Below are positions 1 to 10,492 of a stretch of 64,000 bases of DNA, in pieces. A program made the translations under genes and the position numbers. Below the pieces are notes generated by a model. It saw only the letters and a program-made list of their open reading frames with translations, made no database searches and had not been told where the DNA came from. Within the stretch, counting starts at the first letter, position 1. Every line of letters starts with the position of its first letter. This DNA comes from Acinetobacter rathckeae (lineage in GTDB: Bacteria; Pseudomonadota; Gammaproteobacteria; Pseudomonadales; Moraxellaceae), in contig NZ_VTDO01000002.1 in NCBI RefSeq assembly GCF_015627125.1, positions 62,001 to 126,000 on the forward strand, read 5' to 3'.

Positions 1-361
1 GCACACGTGCGCCTGCAGATTCTAAAGCGATGCGTACATGCTTAGCACATTTTTCTGTACTACGGCTGTATGCATTATGGGCAAGGGTATGGGCAAATTT
101 GGTGACGTTAATGGCTTTTTTATGTTTTTGAGGTGTTTGTGCGGTTACATGATAGGTGTGTTTGGTATGCGCATTTTTTTTCTGTGCAACAAGATGCTTA
201 TTTTTTTGTGATTCTGTTTTCTTTTTTGTAATGATTTTTTCTTGAGTCTTGGACTGCTTTTTATGTGGAGATACACTTTTTACAGTTTGTTTTTTATGAG
301 CAATCGTATGAGTGTGCACATTAACATGGTGTTCTACGTGGTGGTGTGAATGTTCAATCAT
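1..361 (-). CDS. His/Lys-rich protein, 3' end cut by window edge
   Basis: An open frame starts at an ATG at 361-359 and runs off the window with no stop, giving about 120 visible residues. The first 80 or so are low complexity and very rich in His, Lys, Gln and Thr (it begins MIEHSHHHVEHHVNVH). There is no signal peptide. A compact domain then starts, with the motif KCAKHVRIALESAGA. A Cys-Ala-x-x-Val-Arg pattern like this occurs at the start of CHAP or NlpC/P60-like cysteine peptidase and amidase domains, including some type VI secretion amidase effectors; that link is a weak inference from one motif. The catalytic His and the rest of the domain would lie outside the window. The start is reasonable because the frame is open and the coding strand is divergent from the next gene. 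Function is unassigned. Confidence 0.6.
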   Translation of the reverse strand, partial: MIEHSHHHVEHHVNVHTHTIAHKKQTVKSVSPHKKQSKTQEKIITKKKTESQKNKHLVAQKKNAHTKHTYHVTAQTPQKHKKAINVTKFAHTLAHNAYSRSTEKCAKHVRIALESAGARV

Positions 362-675
362 TGTAAAAAATCTCTTTAACACATATTACGAACAGCAATC
401 GCTTTGCGACTTTCAAGGGTTGCAATGGTATAACATTACATTTTTCTAGGCCATATAAAATTGACCAAAAAGAAAATTAAGCCGTTACAAAATGTAAAAT
501 TATGTGTGGCAAAATTTATTTTGTATAGACCCTTTATATAATCTGAATCTTAAAATTTCTATAACTAGAATTGATTTAATTTGTAATGTGACGCAGGCTG
601 TTATCGTAATATTGACTATACTCTTATGTAAATTCATTCATTGTCCATGATTTATTTAGGTTTAGGAGTGTTGCA
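362..675. other. Intergenic region between divergent genes
   Basis: This 314-base AT-rich spacer separates the divergent partial gene from the alcohol dehydrogenase and must hold both promoters. TATACT at about 615-620 could be a -10 box, but no good -35 partner sits at the right distance. I see no RNA gene or repeat. A ribosome-binding sequence (GGAGTG) lies just before the ATG at 676. Confidence 0.4.
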
Positions 676-1698
676 ATGTCGCAATCGAACTTAATTCAAG
701 CTTACGCAGCTAAAGCTGCACATGAGCCACTGGTTCCTTATGATTTTGATGCAGGTGAACTTAAAAATTCAGAAGTTGAAGTTGTAGTTGAATATTGTGG
801 TTTATGTCACTCAGATGTATCGATGATTAACAATGAGTGGGGGATGTCTTCTTATCCTGTTGTTGCAGGTCATGAAGTGATTGGTAAGGTGGTTCGTCTA
901 GGAAGTGGGGCTAAAGGTCTGAAGTTAGGACAACGTGTAGGCATTGGTTGGACTGCTGGAAGTTGTGGTGCATGTGATTCATGTATTGGTGGTGAACAGG
1001 TGTTATGTGGTCAGCAAACACCAACAATTGTTGGTCACGCAGGTGGTTTTGCGAATAAAGTGCGTGCTGACTGGCAATGGGTGATTCCTTTACCAGATGA
1101 TTTAGACCCTGAAAGTGCAGGCCCACTTTTGTGTGGTGGTGTGACGGTATTTACTCCACTGCTACAAAACGAAATTACAGCATTGCATCATGTTGGTGTC
1201 ATTGGTATAGGTGGTTTAGGGCATATTGCGATTAAACTACTCAAAGCATGGGGCTGTGAAATCACAGCATTTTCATCGAATGTAGAAAAAACTGCCGAGC
1301 TCAAAGCAATGGGTGCAGATCATGTGGTGAATAGCCGTGATGCTGAAGCACTTAAAGCACAACAAGGTAAGTTTGACTTGATTCTAAGTACAGTGAATGT
1401 GACGTTAGATTGGCCCGCTTATTTGCAAGCTCTTGCACCTAAAGGAACAATGCATTTGGTTGGTTTGCCATTAGAACCAATCAAAGTACCTGCGGTTTCT
1501 TTAATTTCTGGAGCAAAGTCAGTGACAGGTTCTCCAACGGGATCTCCTGCAACGTTACGCCAATTACTTAAGTTTGCGGCACGTAAAAATATTGCACCAC
1601 AAATTGAAGTTTTTCCAATGTCTAAAATTAATGATGCTTTAGCACATTTAGAGTCAGGTAAGGCAAGATATAGAGTGGTATTAAAAGCAGATTTTTAA
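676..1698 (+). CDS. Zinc-dependent alcohol dehydrogenase (YahK/cinnamyl-alcohol type)
   Basis: This is a 340-residue medium-chain NAD(P)-dependent alcohol/aldehyde oxidoreductase, probably cytosolic. The catalytic zinc site shows as GLCHSD (about 42-47) and GHE (about 65-67). The structural zinc site is four Cys in CGACDSC and a following Cys (about 97-111). The Rossmann glycine motif is GIGGLGH near 177, and the length is usual for the family. Overall it resembles the YahK/cinnamyl-alcohol dehydrogenase branch, which typically reduces aldehydes with NADPH; the real substrate cannot be read from sequence. The ATG is preceded by GGAGTG. It stands alone, convergent with lipA across a shared hairpin terminator. 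Confidence 0.9.
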   Translation: MSQSNLIQAYAAKAAHEPLVPYDFDAGELKNSEVEVVVEYCGLCHSDVSMINNEWGMSSYPVVAGHEVIGKVVRLGSGAKGLKLGQRVGIGWTAGSCGACDSCIGGEQVLCGQQTPTIVGHAGGFANKVRADWQWVIPLPDDLDPESAGPLLCGGVTVFTPLLQNEITALHHVGVIGIGGLGHIAIKLLKAWGCEITAFSSNVEKTAELKAMGADHVVNSRDAEALKAQQGKFDLILSTVNVTLDWPAYLQALAPKGTMHLVGLPLEPIKVPAVSLISGAKSVTGSPTGSPATLRQLLKFAARKNIAPQIEVFPMSKINDALAHLESGKARYRVVLKADF

Positions 1699-1717
1699 CG
1701 GGTTGCTGAATGTCAAA

Positions 1718-1752
1718 GAAGACTAAATGAAGTTTTTTCATTTAGTCTTTTT
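1718..1752. terminator. Bidirectional terminator between adh and lipA
   Basis: An 11-bp stem (GACTAAATGAA paired with TTCATTTAGTC) is flanked by A-rich sequence on the left and T-rich on the right. It lies between two convergent genes and can serve both. Confidence 0.8.
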
Positions 1753-1755
1753 ACT

Positions 1756-2769
1756 TTAAGCTTCTATCGCTTGCACTGCAATTTTGCGTGCAGGTGGGGT
1801 TTTACGGCGTACTGGTGGTACGGGTTCCCCATAATATTGACGATCTGCGAAGTAGCTTGAGCGTACCATAGGTGCAGACCATATATTTTTAAATCCAAGC
1901 TTTCGGCCATGTTCTGCATAGCGTTCAAACTCTTCAGGTGTCACATAACGGTCTAAAGCAGCATGTTCTTTAGATGGCTGTAAGTACTGTCCAATTGTGA
2001 CATAGTCCACGCCGTGTGCATGTAAGTCATCAAGTAATGAAATGACTTCTTCTTCAGTCTCACCAATACCAACCATCAGCCCGCATTTGGTAGGGATGTC
2101 AGGGCAATAGTCTTTAAATCTTTGCAGGAGTGTCAGAGAATGCTGATAATCTGAACCCGGACGCATGGCTTTGTACAGTCGTGGTACAGTTTCAATATTG
2201 TGATTGAATACATCTGGCGGGCATTCAGTCATGATGCGTAGAGCAACGTCCATACGTCCACGAAAGTCTGGTACTAAAATTTCAAGCAGTGTGTTTGGGC
2301 TGAGCTCTCTCGATTTTTTAATACAATCAACAAAGTGCTGTGCACCACCGTCAAGCAGGTCATCTCGGTCTACTGAGGTGATCACTGCATATTTTAGATT
2401 CAGGTTGGCAATGGTTTCTGCCATATGTAATGGCTCGTCTGCATCAAGTGCATTCGGTCTACCATGTGCTACATCACAAAATGGGCAACGTCGTGTACAA
2501 ATATCACCCATAATCATAAAGGTTGCTGTACCGCCACCAAAGCATTCTGTGAGGTTGGGGCAAGCTGCTTCTTCACAAACGGTATGTAGCTTTTGTGTAC
2601 GTAACTTGGTTTTGATTCTTTGCACTTCTTCTGGTGCAGTCATTTTCACCCGAATCCAATCAGGCTTACGCAGTACATCAACTGTAGGAATCACTTTGAC
2701 TGGAATTCTGGCAACTTTTTCTGCACCACGCAGTTTTACGCCTTGTTCTGGTTTTTGATACTTTGTCAT
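1756..2769 (-). CDS. lipA: Lipoyl synthase
   Basis: This radical-SAM enzyme inserts two sulfurs into protein-bound octanoyl groups to make the lipoyl cofactor of pyruvate and 2-oxoglutarate dehydrogenases and the glycine cleavage H protein. The auxiliary cluster Cys are in [12 protein letters not shown]. The radical-SAM cluster motif is CTRRCPFC, and [10 protein letters not shown] near the C-terminus contains the Ser of the conserved RSSY motif. The open frame extends 30 codons further upstream, but I place the start at 2769: there the protein begins [12 protein letters not shown] with GGAAAG at a suitable distance, giving 337 residues, typical for LipA. lipB is not adjacent. Confidence 0.95.
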   Translation of the reverse strand: MTKYQKPEQGVKLRGAEKVARIPVKVIPTVDVLRKPDWIRVKMTAPEEVQRIKTKLRTQKLHTVCEEAACPNLTECFGGGTATFMIMGDICTRRCPFCDVAHGRPNALDADEPLHMAETIANLNLKYAVITSVDRDDLLDGGAQHFVDCIKKSRELSPNTLLEILVPDFRGRMDVALRIMTECPPDVFNHNIETVPRLYKAMRPGSDYQHSLTLLQRFKDYCPDIPTKCGLMVGIGETEEEVISLLDDLHAHGVDYVTIGQYLQPSKEHAALDRYVTPEEFERYAEHGRKLGFKNIWSAPMVRSSYFADRQYYGEPVPPVRRKTPPARKIAVQAIEA

Positions 2770-3294
2770 GGGCAACTTTCCACTGTTTTGACAATTTAAA
2801 AAGCGATGTTCTACGTGAATAGTATAACCAAAAATAATGCACTTAGGTGTGAAAAACATATTGTTGCAACATCATGATGATGCTTTGTTACGCTTTATTC
2901 AAGGTGCTGTCTTTAGTGCAATACTGTAATGAGATGATACATGCTTATAAATCTTAGAAAAAATGGCATTGTGTTACATATTTGAGAACTTTCTGTCTTT
3001 GACCTTGAAAGAAGATATTTTTAGATTGGGAACAGTTTTAGTCATTTAAAATCATTTTTTCTTCAACAGAAAAGTATCTTTTTAGCAGTATTTGGCTTAA
3101 ATATTTATACTGTCATACCTATAAATCTCAAGTAAATGAACTCTAATAACTCAGTGGTTGTTTTTTCGGCGACTTGTAATATGATCTTTTTGAGTATGTG
3201 TTTAAGTTAACGATTTTACGCTATATTTTGTACTGTTTTCATGCCATAGTAATTTGACAAAAAAAATAATGTTTACGCACAAGGAGTATGCGAG
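2770..3294. other. Intergenic region between divergent lipA and sthA
   Basis: This 525-base AT-rich stretch lies between two divergent genes and must contain both promoters. I found no convincing open frame, tRNA or repeat in it. AAGGAG at 3281-3286 is the sthA ribosome-binding site. Confidence 0.4.
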
Positions 3295-4710
3295 ATGCCT
3301 AGGAAAAAGGATATGATTACTGGTAATTTTAGTAAGTATGATGCCGTTGTACTCGGAGCAGGCCCAGCAGGTGAAGGTGCTGCAATGAAGCTGAGTAAAT
3401 CTGGTAAAACAGTGGCTATGGTTGACTTGCGAGCGCAATTGGGAGGGAATTGTACCCACGTAGGCACAATACCAAGTAAGGCTTTGCGACAAACGGTGTC
3501 TAGTATTATTCGTTGCCAACGTGATCCGTTATTACAAAAAATAGGTGAGTGGAAAAAGTTCACCATGAATCAGGTGCTCACGCATGCACATCGTGTGATT
3601 CAATCACAAGTAGCAACGCATACACGCTTTTATGAGCGAAACCACATAGATGTATTTTGTGGTCGTGCATATATTAAAGATCAACATCATATTGAAGTTT
3701 TTACCCCTGAAGGCATTAAACGACATATTCAATTTGATGAGTTGGTTATTGCAACAGGGAGTCGTCCTTATCGGCCACAAAATTTAGATTTTAGCCATCC
3801 AAGAGTGTTCGATTCAGACACAATTTTAAATTTAGATTATGGTATTCGCAAAATTATTATTTATGGTGCTGGGGTAATTGGCTGTGAATATGCATCAATT
3901 TTTATTGGCTTAAATCATAAAGTTGATTTAATTAATACCCAAACGAAATTATTAAGTTATTTAGATGCTGAAATATCAGATGCTTTATCTTATCACTTGA
4001 GGGAGCAAGGGGTTCTTATTCGTCATAATGAGCAAATAGATGCTTTAGATACCTATGATGACCATGTGGTCTTGCACTTAAAAAGCGGTAAAAAAATAAA
4101 AGCTGATGCAATTTTATGGTGTAACGGGCGTTCTGGCAATACTGATGGTTTAGGCTTAGAAAATGTAGGCTTAACGCCAAACAGCCGTGGTCAAGTCATG
4201 GTAAACGAACGTTATCAAACAGAAGTCCCGCATATTTATGCGGCAGGTGACGTTGTTGGTTGGCCATCTTTAGCCTCTGCGGCGTATGACCAAGGGCGTT
4301 GTGCAGGTTCTAACATGAGTGGTGAGGAAAATGTGAAGCCTGTAACTGATATTCCCACAGGTATTTATACTATTCCTGAAATTTCTTGTTTTGGTAAAAC
4401 AGAGCAACAGTTGACTGAAGAAAAAATTCCTTATGAGGTTGGTCAGTCGTCTTTTAGACATTTGGCTCGTGCTCAAATTACGGGTGATACAGTAGGCGAA
4501 TTAAAATTATTATTTCATCGCGATACCTTAGAAATTTTGGGTATTCATTGTTTTGGAAATAATGCTTCTGAGATTATTCACATTGGGCAAGCCATTATGC
4601 AAAGTCAAAATAACTCGTTAAAGTATTTTGTCGAGGCAACATTTAATTATCCAACCATGGCTGAGGCTTATCGTGTAGCAGCATTAAATGGGTTGAATCG
4701 TTTATTTTAG
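3295..4710 (+). CDS. sthA: Soluble pyridine nucleotide transhydrogenase
   Basis: This 471-residue FAD flavoprotein is the Si-specific transhydrogenase (SthA/UdhA), which passes hydride between NADPH and NAD+ in the cytosol to balance the cofactors. The FAD-binding motif is [10 protein letters not shown] (about 22-31). The active-site region reads [16 protein letters not shown]: a single Cys followed by Thr, not the CxxxxC redox disulfide of dihydrolipoamide dehydrogenase, which is what separates SthA from that enzyme. The NAD-binding motif is [10 protein letters not shown], and the C-terminal dimerisation domain is present. AAGGAG eight bases before the ATG at 3295 supports this start over an internal ATG six codons later. 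Confidence 0.93.
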   Translation: MPRKKDMITGNFSKYDAVVLGAGPAGEGAAMKLSKSGKTVAMVDLRAQLGGNCTHVGTIPSKALRQTVSSIIRCQRDPLLQKIGEWKKFTMNQVLTHAHRVIQSQVATHTRFYERNHIDVFCGRAYIKDQHHIEVFTPEGIKRHIQFDELVIATGSRPYRPQNLDFSHPRVFDSDTILNLDYGIRKIIIYGAGVIGCEYASIFIGLNHKVDLINTQTKLLSYLDAEISDALSYHLREQGVLIRHNEQIDALDTYDDHVVLHLKSGKKIKADAILWCNGRSGNTDGLGLENVGLTPNSRGQVMVNERYQTEVPHIYAAGDVVGWPSLASAAYDQGRCAGSNMSGEENVKPVTDIPTGIYTIPEISCFGKTEQQLTEEKIPYEVGQSSFRHLARAQITGDTVGELKLLFHRDTLEILGIHCFGNNASEIIHIGQAIMQSQNNSLKYFVEATFNYPTMAEAYRVAALNGLNRLF

Positions 4711-4740
4711 TACCACTTTATAACGTAACCTGAATCCTCT

Positions 4741-4911
4741 TTAAGCCGAAGTATTCATCATCTGAATGGTCGGCTTATTTTTATGTAAAAGCTGATACGC
4801 ACATAAAGAAGCATAAATTCCAGACAAATACCCGTGAACACCTCTGGCTTTAGTTGTCACTAAGCTGTATTGCTCTTTCAATAAACTGAATAATGTTTCG
4901 ATTTTATTTCG
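4741..4911 (-). pseudogene. C-terminal remnant of a transposase
   Basis: Read on the minus strand, 4911 to 4741 encodes about 56 residues including RNKIETLFSLLKEQYSL and KARGVHGYLSGIYASLCAYQ, then a stop at 4741-4743. An E-x-x-F motif followed by a basic stretch and a Tyr-rich helix is typical of the C-terminal end of DDE-type insertion-sequence transposases. The frame breaks at a TAA just upstream (about 4912), and no N-terminal part or inverted repeats are visible. It is therefore a decayed fragment. I cannot assign the IS family from so short a piece. Confidence 0.6.
4742..4782 (+). terminator. Probable sthA terminator hairpin
   Basis: TAAGCCGA and TCGGCTTA form an 8-bp stem with a 20-base loop, followed by a T-rich run (TTATTTTTATG). 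It lies about 30 bases after the sthA stop and overlaps the end of the transposase remnant. Confidence 0.55.
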
Positions 4912-5056
4912 TTATCGCAATTGCAGGGGCAATTGCGATTGCTTCACTTGGTTGGCCAATTGAAAAAGGTGCTTCAGTCTTAGTCTAGAGGCTGGCGGAA
5001 TAACAGTATTAATGTCACTTGGAAATAAGCATTTTATAACAACAGCCTTTGCTTAA
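4912..5056 (+). pseudogene. Decayed fragment of an unidentified membrane protein
   Basis: Immediately next to the transposase remnant, the + strand reads VIAIAGAIAIASLGWPIEKG, then ASVLV and a TAG stop. A one-base shift continues as EAGGITVLMSLGNKHFI up to a TAA at 5054-5056. The hydrophobic, Gly/Ala-rich character suggests the last helix and tail of a membrane protein disrupted when the insertion sequence arrived or was lost. The parent family is not recognised, and it could be chance translation. Confidence 0.3.
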
Positions 5057-5329
5057 AATATTTAGGTAAGGGCTGTTCTTAGTTGCTTTATATTTATTGG
5101 ATAATAAAAAATTGAAAAACTAAATATACTATTCGTTGCATTCATAGTACTCATTAATAATCATTTTTATTCGCTTTTGTTATTTTTAAAACAGTTTAAG
5201 CTTATTTGTAATAACAATGTTTTAAAGTCGTCTATAGACTCGATTTTATACTCCATAAGGGTTATGATTTAACCATACAGAAGATGAAATAATTTACTCA
5301 AAGTGATAATGTTTGAAAGTGAGGATCTA

Positions 5330-5833
5330 ATGAAAAGTACTAAGCCTAAACAAATTAGTCGCGTCTACACACGTAATAACCTAGACGAAAAAATTAAAGA
5401 ACCAACCCTGAAAATTTTAAGCCAAGTGCTTGCAAACTTAATTGATTTATCTTTAATTACTAAACAAGCACATTGGAACATGCGTGGGAGTAACTTTATT
5501 GCAGTCCACGAAATGCTAGATACATTCCGTACAGCAATTATTACTCACTTAGATAACGTAGCAGAGCGTTCCGTTCAAATTGGTGGTACAGCACTAGGTA
5601 GTGTGCAAGGTGTTGCTGCAAATTCACAGTTAAAAGAATATCCAAGCGATATTTACGATGTACAAGACCATTTGGTTGAACTTGCAGACCGTTATGCAGT
5701 TGTTGCAAACCACTTGCGTTCAATTATTGATGAAATTAAAGACCCTATCTCAGGTGACATTGTACAAGGTGCACTTGAAGATTTAGACCAATATTTGTGG
5801 TTCTTAGAAGCAAATATTGACAAACAACACTAA
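5330..5833 (+). CDS. dps: Dps DNA-protecting ferritin-like protein
   Basis: Dps forms a 12-subunit shell that oxidises Fe(II) with hydrogen peroxide, stores iron and coats DNA in stress or stationary phase. The ferroxidase ligands appear in AHWNMRG (His) and in the helix HEMLDTF with the following DNVAERSVQIGG (Asp, Glu). A Lys-rich N-terminus (MKSTKPKQ) suits DNA binding. The open frame can start at 5303, but ATG 5330, preceded by GTGAGGA, gives 167 residues, the same length as E. coli Dps, so I prefer it. It is a single gene with its own terminator. Its promoter probably lies in the preceding AT-rich 270 bases, but I could not define it. Confidence 0.93.
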   Translation: MKSTKPKQISRVYTRNNLDEKIKEPTLKILSQVLANLIDLSLITKQAHWNMRGSNFIAVHEMLDTFRTAIITHLDNVAERSVQIGGTALGSVQGVAANSQLKEYPSDIYDVQDHLVELADRYAVVANHLRSIIDEIKDPISGDIVQGALEDLDQYLWFLEANIDKQH

Positions 5834-5847
5834 GCTTTTTAGTGTTT

Positions 5848-5884
5848 AAAAGCCAATAGTGCGAAAGTGCTGTTGGCTTTTTTT
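5848..5884 (+). terminator. dps terminator
   Basis: AAAAGCCAATAG pairs with CTGTTGGCTTTT (one G-T pair) around the loop TGCGAAAGTG, followed by more T residues. It sits 15 bases after the dps stop. Confidence 0.85.
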
Positions 5885-5931
5885 ATGCAAAATAATCTAA
5901 GTGATTAAAAAATAACTATAAATAAAACAAC

Positions 5932-5959
5932 TTGGCTTAATTCTAGCATGCTTTATACT
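5932..5959 (+). promoter_or_regulatory. Candidate sigma-70 promoter of the urease operon
   Basis: TTGGCT at 5932-5937 and TATACT at 5954-5959 are separated by 16 bases, 37 bases upstream of the ureD start. Spacing and -10 match are good, the -35 is moderate. No operator (for example NtrC/sigma-54) was recognised. Confidence 0.5.
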
Positions 5960-5995
5960 GAAAAAATTATTTGATGCAATACCAATAAAGACACC

Positions 5996-6859
5996 ATGAA
6001 TGGTTTAGATAACACACACGTAAAACACTGGTTTGCACGCTTAGAGCTTGGCTTTGAATTTGCACACGAACGCACCATTATGTCGCATAGGAAACATTTT
6101 GGTCCAGTTCGAGTGCAAAAAATGCTATGGCCTGAAAAAACAGGTATATGCCATGCCATTATTGTGCATCCACCTGCAGGTATTGCAGGCGGTGATCACT
6201 TAACATTTAACATGAGTGCGAACCAAACGGCACATGCTGTAGTCACCACACCAGGTGCGGGGAAGTGGTATAAAACCAATGGAAAAACTGCACATCAACA
6301 TATTCAAATAGAAGTGCAAGATCAGGCCATTTTTGAGTGGATACCACAAGAAACTATGCTGTTTGATGGTGCTGTTGCAGAAACCACCACCACAGTAAAC
6401 TTGTCGGAACATGCCAGTTTTATTGGTTGGGATATGCTTGTGATTGGCCGACAGGCCAGACAAGAAAACTTTGTAACGGGGCAATACTCTAGCCAATTTA
6501 AGCTACATAGAGAACAGCAACTTTTAGTTGCCGATAGACTGAGTTTTCAAGGCCAAGATCGCTTTTTAAGGTCTTATTTAGGCATGAATGGTCATGCGGT
6601 TATGGGAAGTTTGTGGGCTGTTCCACCAAAGTCACAGCGTTCAAATATTCAATTAGAGCAACAGCTTGAACTGATTAGAGAACTCATGATGCGTATTAAT
6701 GTCCCAGTCAGTTTAACCATACTTAATGATGTCATTACTGCACGATTTTTAGGTGACAATGTTAGACAATGCCATGATGCATTTGCAGGCATACGGGCAA
6801 GACTGCGTGAATATTGGTTTGAGCTTGAAGAAGCCTATCCAAGAATATGGAAAACCTGA
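5996..6859 (+). CDS. ureD: Urease accessory protein UreD
   Basis: UreD (UreH in some species) binds apo-urease and, with UreF and UreG, forms the complex that delivers nickel to the active site. This 287-residue protein contains the family landmarks [10 protein letters not shown] (about 62-71) and [11 protein letters not shown] (about 84-94), and LYLGM-like [11 protein letters not shown] further on. It is the first gene of the operon, 90 bases before ureA. The ATG at 5996 has a poor ribosome-binding site, but no better in-frame start lies upstream, and the length fits UreD. Confidence 0.93.
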   Translation: MNGLDNTHVKHWFARLELGFEFAHERTIMSHRKHFGPVRVQKMLWPEKTGICHAIIVHPPAGIAGGDHLTFNMSANQTAHAVVTTPGAGKWYKTNGKTAHQHIQIEVQDQAIFEWIPQETMLFDGAVAETTTTVNLSEHASFIGWDMLVIGRQARQENFVTGQYSSQFKLHREQQLLVADRLSFQGQDRFLRSYLGMNGHAVMGSLWAVPPKSQRSNIQLEQQLELIRELMMRINVPVSLTILNDVITARFLGDNVRQCHDAFAGIRARLREYWFELEEAYPRIWKT

Positions 6860-6948
6860 CTAAAAAGGTGTAAAACAATACAACGTATGCATGATGTGAT
6901 TGTAACAAAACAAGATTGGATCACCATTTAAAATCAAAGGATAAGATC

Positions 6949-7251
6949 ATGGAATTGAACCCAACAGAAAAAGACAAGTTACTTATTTTTACTGCGGGAT
7001 TGGTTGCTGAACGCCGAAAAGCAAGAGGATTAAAACTAAATTATCCTGAATCAATTGCTTATATTTCAGCCGCACTGTTAGAAGGTGCGCGAGATGGCAT
7101 GACAGTTGCTGAACTTATGCACTTTGGCACGACTTTACTTAAACGTGATGATGTCATGGACGGCATACCAGAAATGATTCTTGAAGTACAAGTTGAAGCA
7201 ACATTCCCAGATGGCTCAAAACTTGTCACTGTACATCAACCGATTGTATAA
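6949..7251 (+). CDS. ureA: Urease subunit gamma
   Basis: UreA is the small gamma subunit of cytosolic nickel urease, which hydrolyses urea to ammonia and carbamate. The 100 residues from [12 protein letters not shown] through the family signature [12 protein letters not shown] and the C-terminal VTVHQPI are the standard length. The frame opens 11 codons earlier, but ATG 6949 is preceded by AAGGATAAG and matches the usual N-terminus. The ureB start follows 10 bases after the stop, so the two are likely cotranslated. Confidence 0.96.
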   Translation: MELNPTEKDKLLIFTAGLVAERRKARGLKLNYPESIAYISAALLEGARDGMTVAELMHFGTTLLKRDDVMDGIPEMILEVQVEATFPDGSKLVTVHQPIV

Positions 7252-7261
7252 GGATAAATCT

Positions 7262-7570
7262 ATGATACCCGGTGAAATTATTACCCATGACGGTGACATC
7301 GAGCTCAATGTTGGCCGTCAAACCCTTAAGTTAGATGTGTCGAATACAGGTGATCGTCCAATACAAGTCGGTTCACACTTTCATTTTGCAGAAGCCAATG
7401 ATGCTTTAGATTTTGACCGTGTGCAGGCGAGAGGGTATCGGTTAAATATTGCTGCAGGTACAGCCATTCGTTTTGAACCAGGCCAAAGCCGTGAAATTGA
7501 GCTCGTGGCATTGGCAGGGCATCGTGTTGTGTATGGTTTTGCAGGTCGTGTGATGGGGCCTTTAGATTAA
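7262..7570 (+). CDS. ureB: Urease subunit beta
   Basis: UreB is the beta subunit, which packs against UreC in the (alpha-beta-gamma)3 trimer. The 102-residue chain begins [16 protein letters not shown] and contains the conserved [12 protein letters not shown] and [10 protein letters not shown] segments. The reading frame runs further upstream through ureA, but the ATG at 7262 after AAGGATAAAT gives the canonical start. UreC begins 15 bases after its stop. Confidence 0.96.
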   Translation: MIPGEIITHDGDIELNVGRQTLKLDVSNTGDRPIQVGSHFHFAEANDALDFDRVQARGYRLNIAAGTAIRFEPGQSREIELVALAGHRVVYGFAGRVMGPLD

Positions 7571-7585
7571 AATAGGATAGATAAC

Positions 7586-9286
7586 ATGAAAATGTCACGT
7601 AAAGCCTACACAGAAATGTTCGGCCCAACACTCGGTGATAAGGTACGTCTTGCAGATACAGACCTGTTTGTTGAAGTTGAAAAAGATCTGACCATTTATG
7701 GTGAAGAAGTTAAATTTGGTGGCGGAAAAGTCATTCGTGATGGTATGGGGCAATCACAGCAGCTCAGTGCTGAAGTGGCAGATACTGTCATTACCAATGC
7801 TTTAATTATAGATTGGTGGGGTATTGTTAAAGCAGATGTTGGCCTCAAAAATGGTCGCATTTGGAAAATAGGTAAAGCAGGTAATCCAGATATTCAACCG
7901 GGCATTACCATACCCTTGGGTGCTGCCACAGAAGTTATTGCAGGCGAAGGGCAAATTTTAACCGCAGGCGGTATTGACACACATATTCATTGGATTTGTC
8001 CTCAACAGGTTGAAACCGCACTGATGTCAGGTGTTACTACCATGATTGGCGGTGGCACAGGCCCAGCGGCAGGTACATCGGCTACTACAGTGACCCCAGG
8101 CCCGTGGCATATTCATAGCATGTTACAAGCCATAGATGATATGCCAATGAATATTGGGTTATTGGGTAAAGGCAACTTGAGTCTACCTGATCCTATTCGT
8201 GAACAAATTAAAGCAGGGGTTGTGGGATTAAAACTACATGAAGACTGGGGCTCAACACCGGCTGCTATTGATAACTGCTTAAGTGTGGCCGATGAGTTTG
8301 ATGTGCAAGTGGCGATACATACAGACACCTTAAATGAAGGCGGATTTTTAGAAGAAACTTTGGCAGCATTTAAAGACCGAACTATTCATACCTACCATAC
8401 CGAAGGTGCTGGTGGTGGGCATGCGCCAGACATTTTAAAAGCGATTGGTCAAGGCAATGTTTTACCTTCATCAACCAATCCGACTCGACCATACACGGTC
8501 AATACCATTGATGAACATTTAGATATGCTGATGGTTTGCCATCACTTAGACCCTGCCATTGCTGAAGATGTTGCCTTTGCAGAAAGTCGTATTCGTAGAG
8601 AAACCATTGCAGCAGAAGACATTTTGCAAGACTTGGGCGCAATTGCCATGATGTCTTCAGACTCACAAGCCATGGGCCGAGTGGGTGAAGTGATTATTCG
8701 CACATGGCAAACTGCACATAAAATGAAACAGCAACGTGGTGCACTTGAAGGTGATCGCCACCAATGCGATAACCAACGCGTTAAACGCTATATTGCAAAA
8801 TATACCATTAATCCTGCCATCACACATGGTTTAAGCCATGAAGTGGGTTCGGTAGAAGAAGGGAAATTGGCAGATTTGGTATTGTGGAAACCTGCATTTT
8901 TTGGGGTGAAGCCTGCCATGATTATTAAAGGTGGCATGATTGCCGCAGCACCAATGGGTGATATTAACGCATCTATTCCAACACCACAGCCTGTGCATTA
9001 TCGTCCAATGTTTGGGGCATCTGCACGAGGTGCACAGCAAACATGTATTACCTTCTTGTCAAAAGTGGCCATAGATGCAGGTATTGCACAGCAATTGGGC
9101 TTAAAAAAGCAAATTAGTCCATGCTATAACACCCGTAATATCACTAAAAAAGACATGAAGCACAATACCTATTGCCCAGATATGGATGTACACCCAGAAA
9201 CCTATGAAGTACGTGCAGATGGGCAGTTGCTCACCTGTGAACCTGCCACAGCATTGCCAATGGCACAAAGATACTTCTTATTTTAA
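7586..9286 (+). CDS. ureC: Urease subunit alpha (catalytic)
   Basis: UreC carries the dinuclear nickel active site. All expected residues are visible: the paired His ligands in [11 protein letters not shown], the Lys carboxylated to bridge the two nickels in GLKLHEDWG, the later His ligands (AIHTDTLNE and [12 protein letters not shown]), and the mobile-flap Cys and His in MVCHHLD. At 566 residues it has the usual length. AGGATAGATAAC precedes the ATG at 7586. Nothing suggests inactivation, so this should be a working urease given nickel and the accessory genes that follow. Confidence 0.97.
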   Translation: MKMSRKAYTEMFGPTLGDKVRLADTDLFVEVEKDLTIYGEEVKFGGGKVIRDGMGQSQQLSAEVADTVITNALIIDWWGIVKADVGLKNGRIWKIGKAGNPDIQPGITIPLGAATEVIAGEGQILTAGGIDTHIHWICPQQVETALMSGVTTMIGGGTGPAAGTSATTVTPGPWHIHSMLQAIDDMPMNIGLLGKGNLSLPDPIREQIKAGVVGLKLHEDWGSTPAAIDNCLSVADEFDVQVAIHTDTLNEGGFLEETLAAFKDRTIHTYHTEGAGGGHAPDILKAIGQGNVLPSSTNPTRPYTVNTIDEHLDMLMVCHHLDPAIAEDVAFAESRIRRETIAAEDILQDLGAIAMMSSDSQAMGRVGEVIIRTWQTAHKMKQQRGALEGDRHQCDNQRVKRYIAKYTINPAITHGLSHEVGSVEEGKLADLVLWKPAFFGVKPAMIIKGGMIAAAPMGDINASIPTPQPVHYRPMFGASARGAQQTCITFLSKVAIDAGIAQQLGLKKQISPCYNTRNITKKDMKHNTYCPDMDVHPETYEVRADGQLLTCEPATALPMAQRYFLF

Positions 9287-9342
9287 TCGTGATTATACAG
9301 CTTCTTTTTAGGCATAGATTTAAGCAAAGATAGACCGTTTTT

Positions 9343-9825
9343 ATGAAAATTTATACACAGCGTTTAGATGAGATTTCATCTACAGATACATTTGAAACAC
9401 TCGAGTTAACATTTGACACACGGCAGAAATCTCGATTTCGTGCACAAATGAAAAATGCCACAGACATTGGTGTAGACTTACCTAGAACGGGTATTTTACG
9501 TAGCGGTGCATATATTGCGACCACAGAGGGCGATATTTTGCGTATTGATGCTAAAGCAGAAACACTCATGCAAGTCACTGCACCCACTGATTTTGACTTA
9601 TTAAAAGCAGCATATCATTTAGGCAACCGTCATGTTCCGCTCATGTTAACCCCCACCGCTTTATACTTTGAACCAGACCATGTATTGGCTGAAATGGTCG
9701 AAGGTTTAGGCTTAACGGTTACTCAAGTAGAGCATCCATTTGAGCCTGAAAGTGGTGCGTATGCACAGCATGCACATGAGCATCGTTTAAGCCCAATAAA
9801 GTCGCTACATCATCATGGACATTAA
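9343..9825 (+). CDS. ureE: Urease nickel metallochaperone UreE
   Basis: UreE is a dimeric nickel carrier that hands nickel to UreG for loading into urease. The 160-residue protein has the N-terminal peptide-binding fold and the C-terminal metal-binding fold with the conserved GNRHVPLML segment (its His is at the dimer interface). The tail is His-rich but short (AQHAHEHR and LHHHGH), intermediate between the long polyhistidine tail of the Klebsiella form and tailless forms. Its last codons overlap the ureF start by 11 bases, which points to translational coupling. Confidence 0.95.
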   Translation: MKIYTQRLDEISSTDTFETLELTFDTRQKSRFRAQMKNATDIGVDLPRTGILRSGAYIATTEGDILRIDAKAETLMQVTAPTDFDLLKAAYHLGNRHVPLMLTPTALYFEPDHVLAEMVEGLGLTVTQVEHPFEPESGAYAQHAHEHRLSPIKSLHHHGH

Positions 9826-10477
9826 TGCCGCACAACTACTTAAACTGTTGACGTTATCATCTACTGCTTTGCCTGTTGGTGCGTATTGTTATTCGCAAGG
9901 AGTAGAGACTGCAATACATAATGGTACTGTGCATGATGAAGCATCAGCTATTATGTACTTCGATGAAGTATTGCACATGCTATTGGCTCGTTTTGAACTG
10001 CCTGTATTAAAGCGTTTGCTAGAATCTTATGCAGATGAAACACAGTTTTTACATTGGGCCAATTTGTATAGGGCAAGCCGTGAAAGCAAAGAGCTTTTGG
10101 CAGAGTCACAACAGTTAGCATTTTCACTCAATGCATGGATTAAAGACGTTTTAAAACGGCCTGTGCAGGTTAAAAAACAGTTGGGCTTTGTGCCTGTGTA
10201 TGCTCATTTATGTGGTGAGATGAGGCTTGGTATTCATGAAGTACTGACGGCTTATACCTTTACAGTGCTTGAAAACCAAGTGCTTGCTGCCGTAAAAACT
10301 GTGCCACTTGGTCAAATGAGCGGTCAGCGTATTTTATGGCACTTACATGCCCATGTACCACAAGCGGTTGAACAGGCTATGGCTTTGCCTGATGAGCAAT
10401 TGTCGAGTGCATTGCCTCAATATGCCATGCTGAGCATGCAACATGAAACCCAATATTCACGACTTTTTAGATCTTAA
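9815..10477 (+). CDS. ureF: Urease accessory protein UreF
   Basis: UreF, a mostly helical protein, bridges UreD and UreG in the activation complex and tunes UreG GTPase activity. The 220 residues show the family N-terminal sequence [20 protein letters not shown] and YSQGVETAI, plus the later [13 protein letters not shown] segment. The ATG at 9815 lies inside ureE (11-base overlap) and reads [12 protein letters not shown], a normal UreF start. Confidence 0.94.
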   Translation: MDINAAQLLKLLTLSSTALPVGAYCYSQGVETAIHNGTVHDEASAIMYFDEVLHMLLARFELPVLKRLLESYADETQFLHWANLYRASRESKELLAESQQLAFSLNAWIKDVLKRPVQVKKQLGFVPVYAHLCGEMRLGIHEVLTAYTFTVLENQVLAAVKTVPLGQMSGQRILWHLHAHVPQAVEQAMALPDEQLSSALPQYAMLSMQHETQYSRLFRS

Positions 10478-10492
10478 AATAAGGAAGAACAT

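Noticed and set aside
2204..2758. 184-codon open frame on the + strand inside lipA
   Set aside because: It is antisense to lipA, has no family likeness and no ribosome-binding site; lipA itself is unambiguous.
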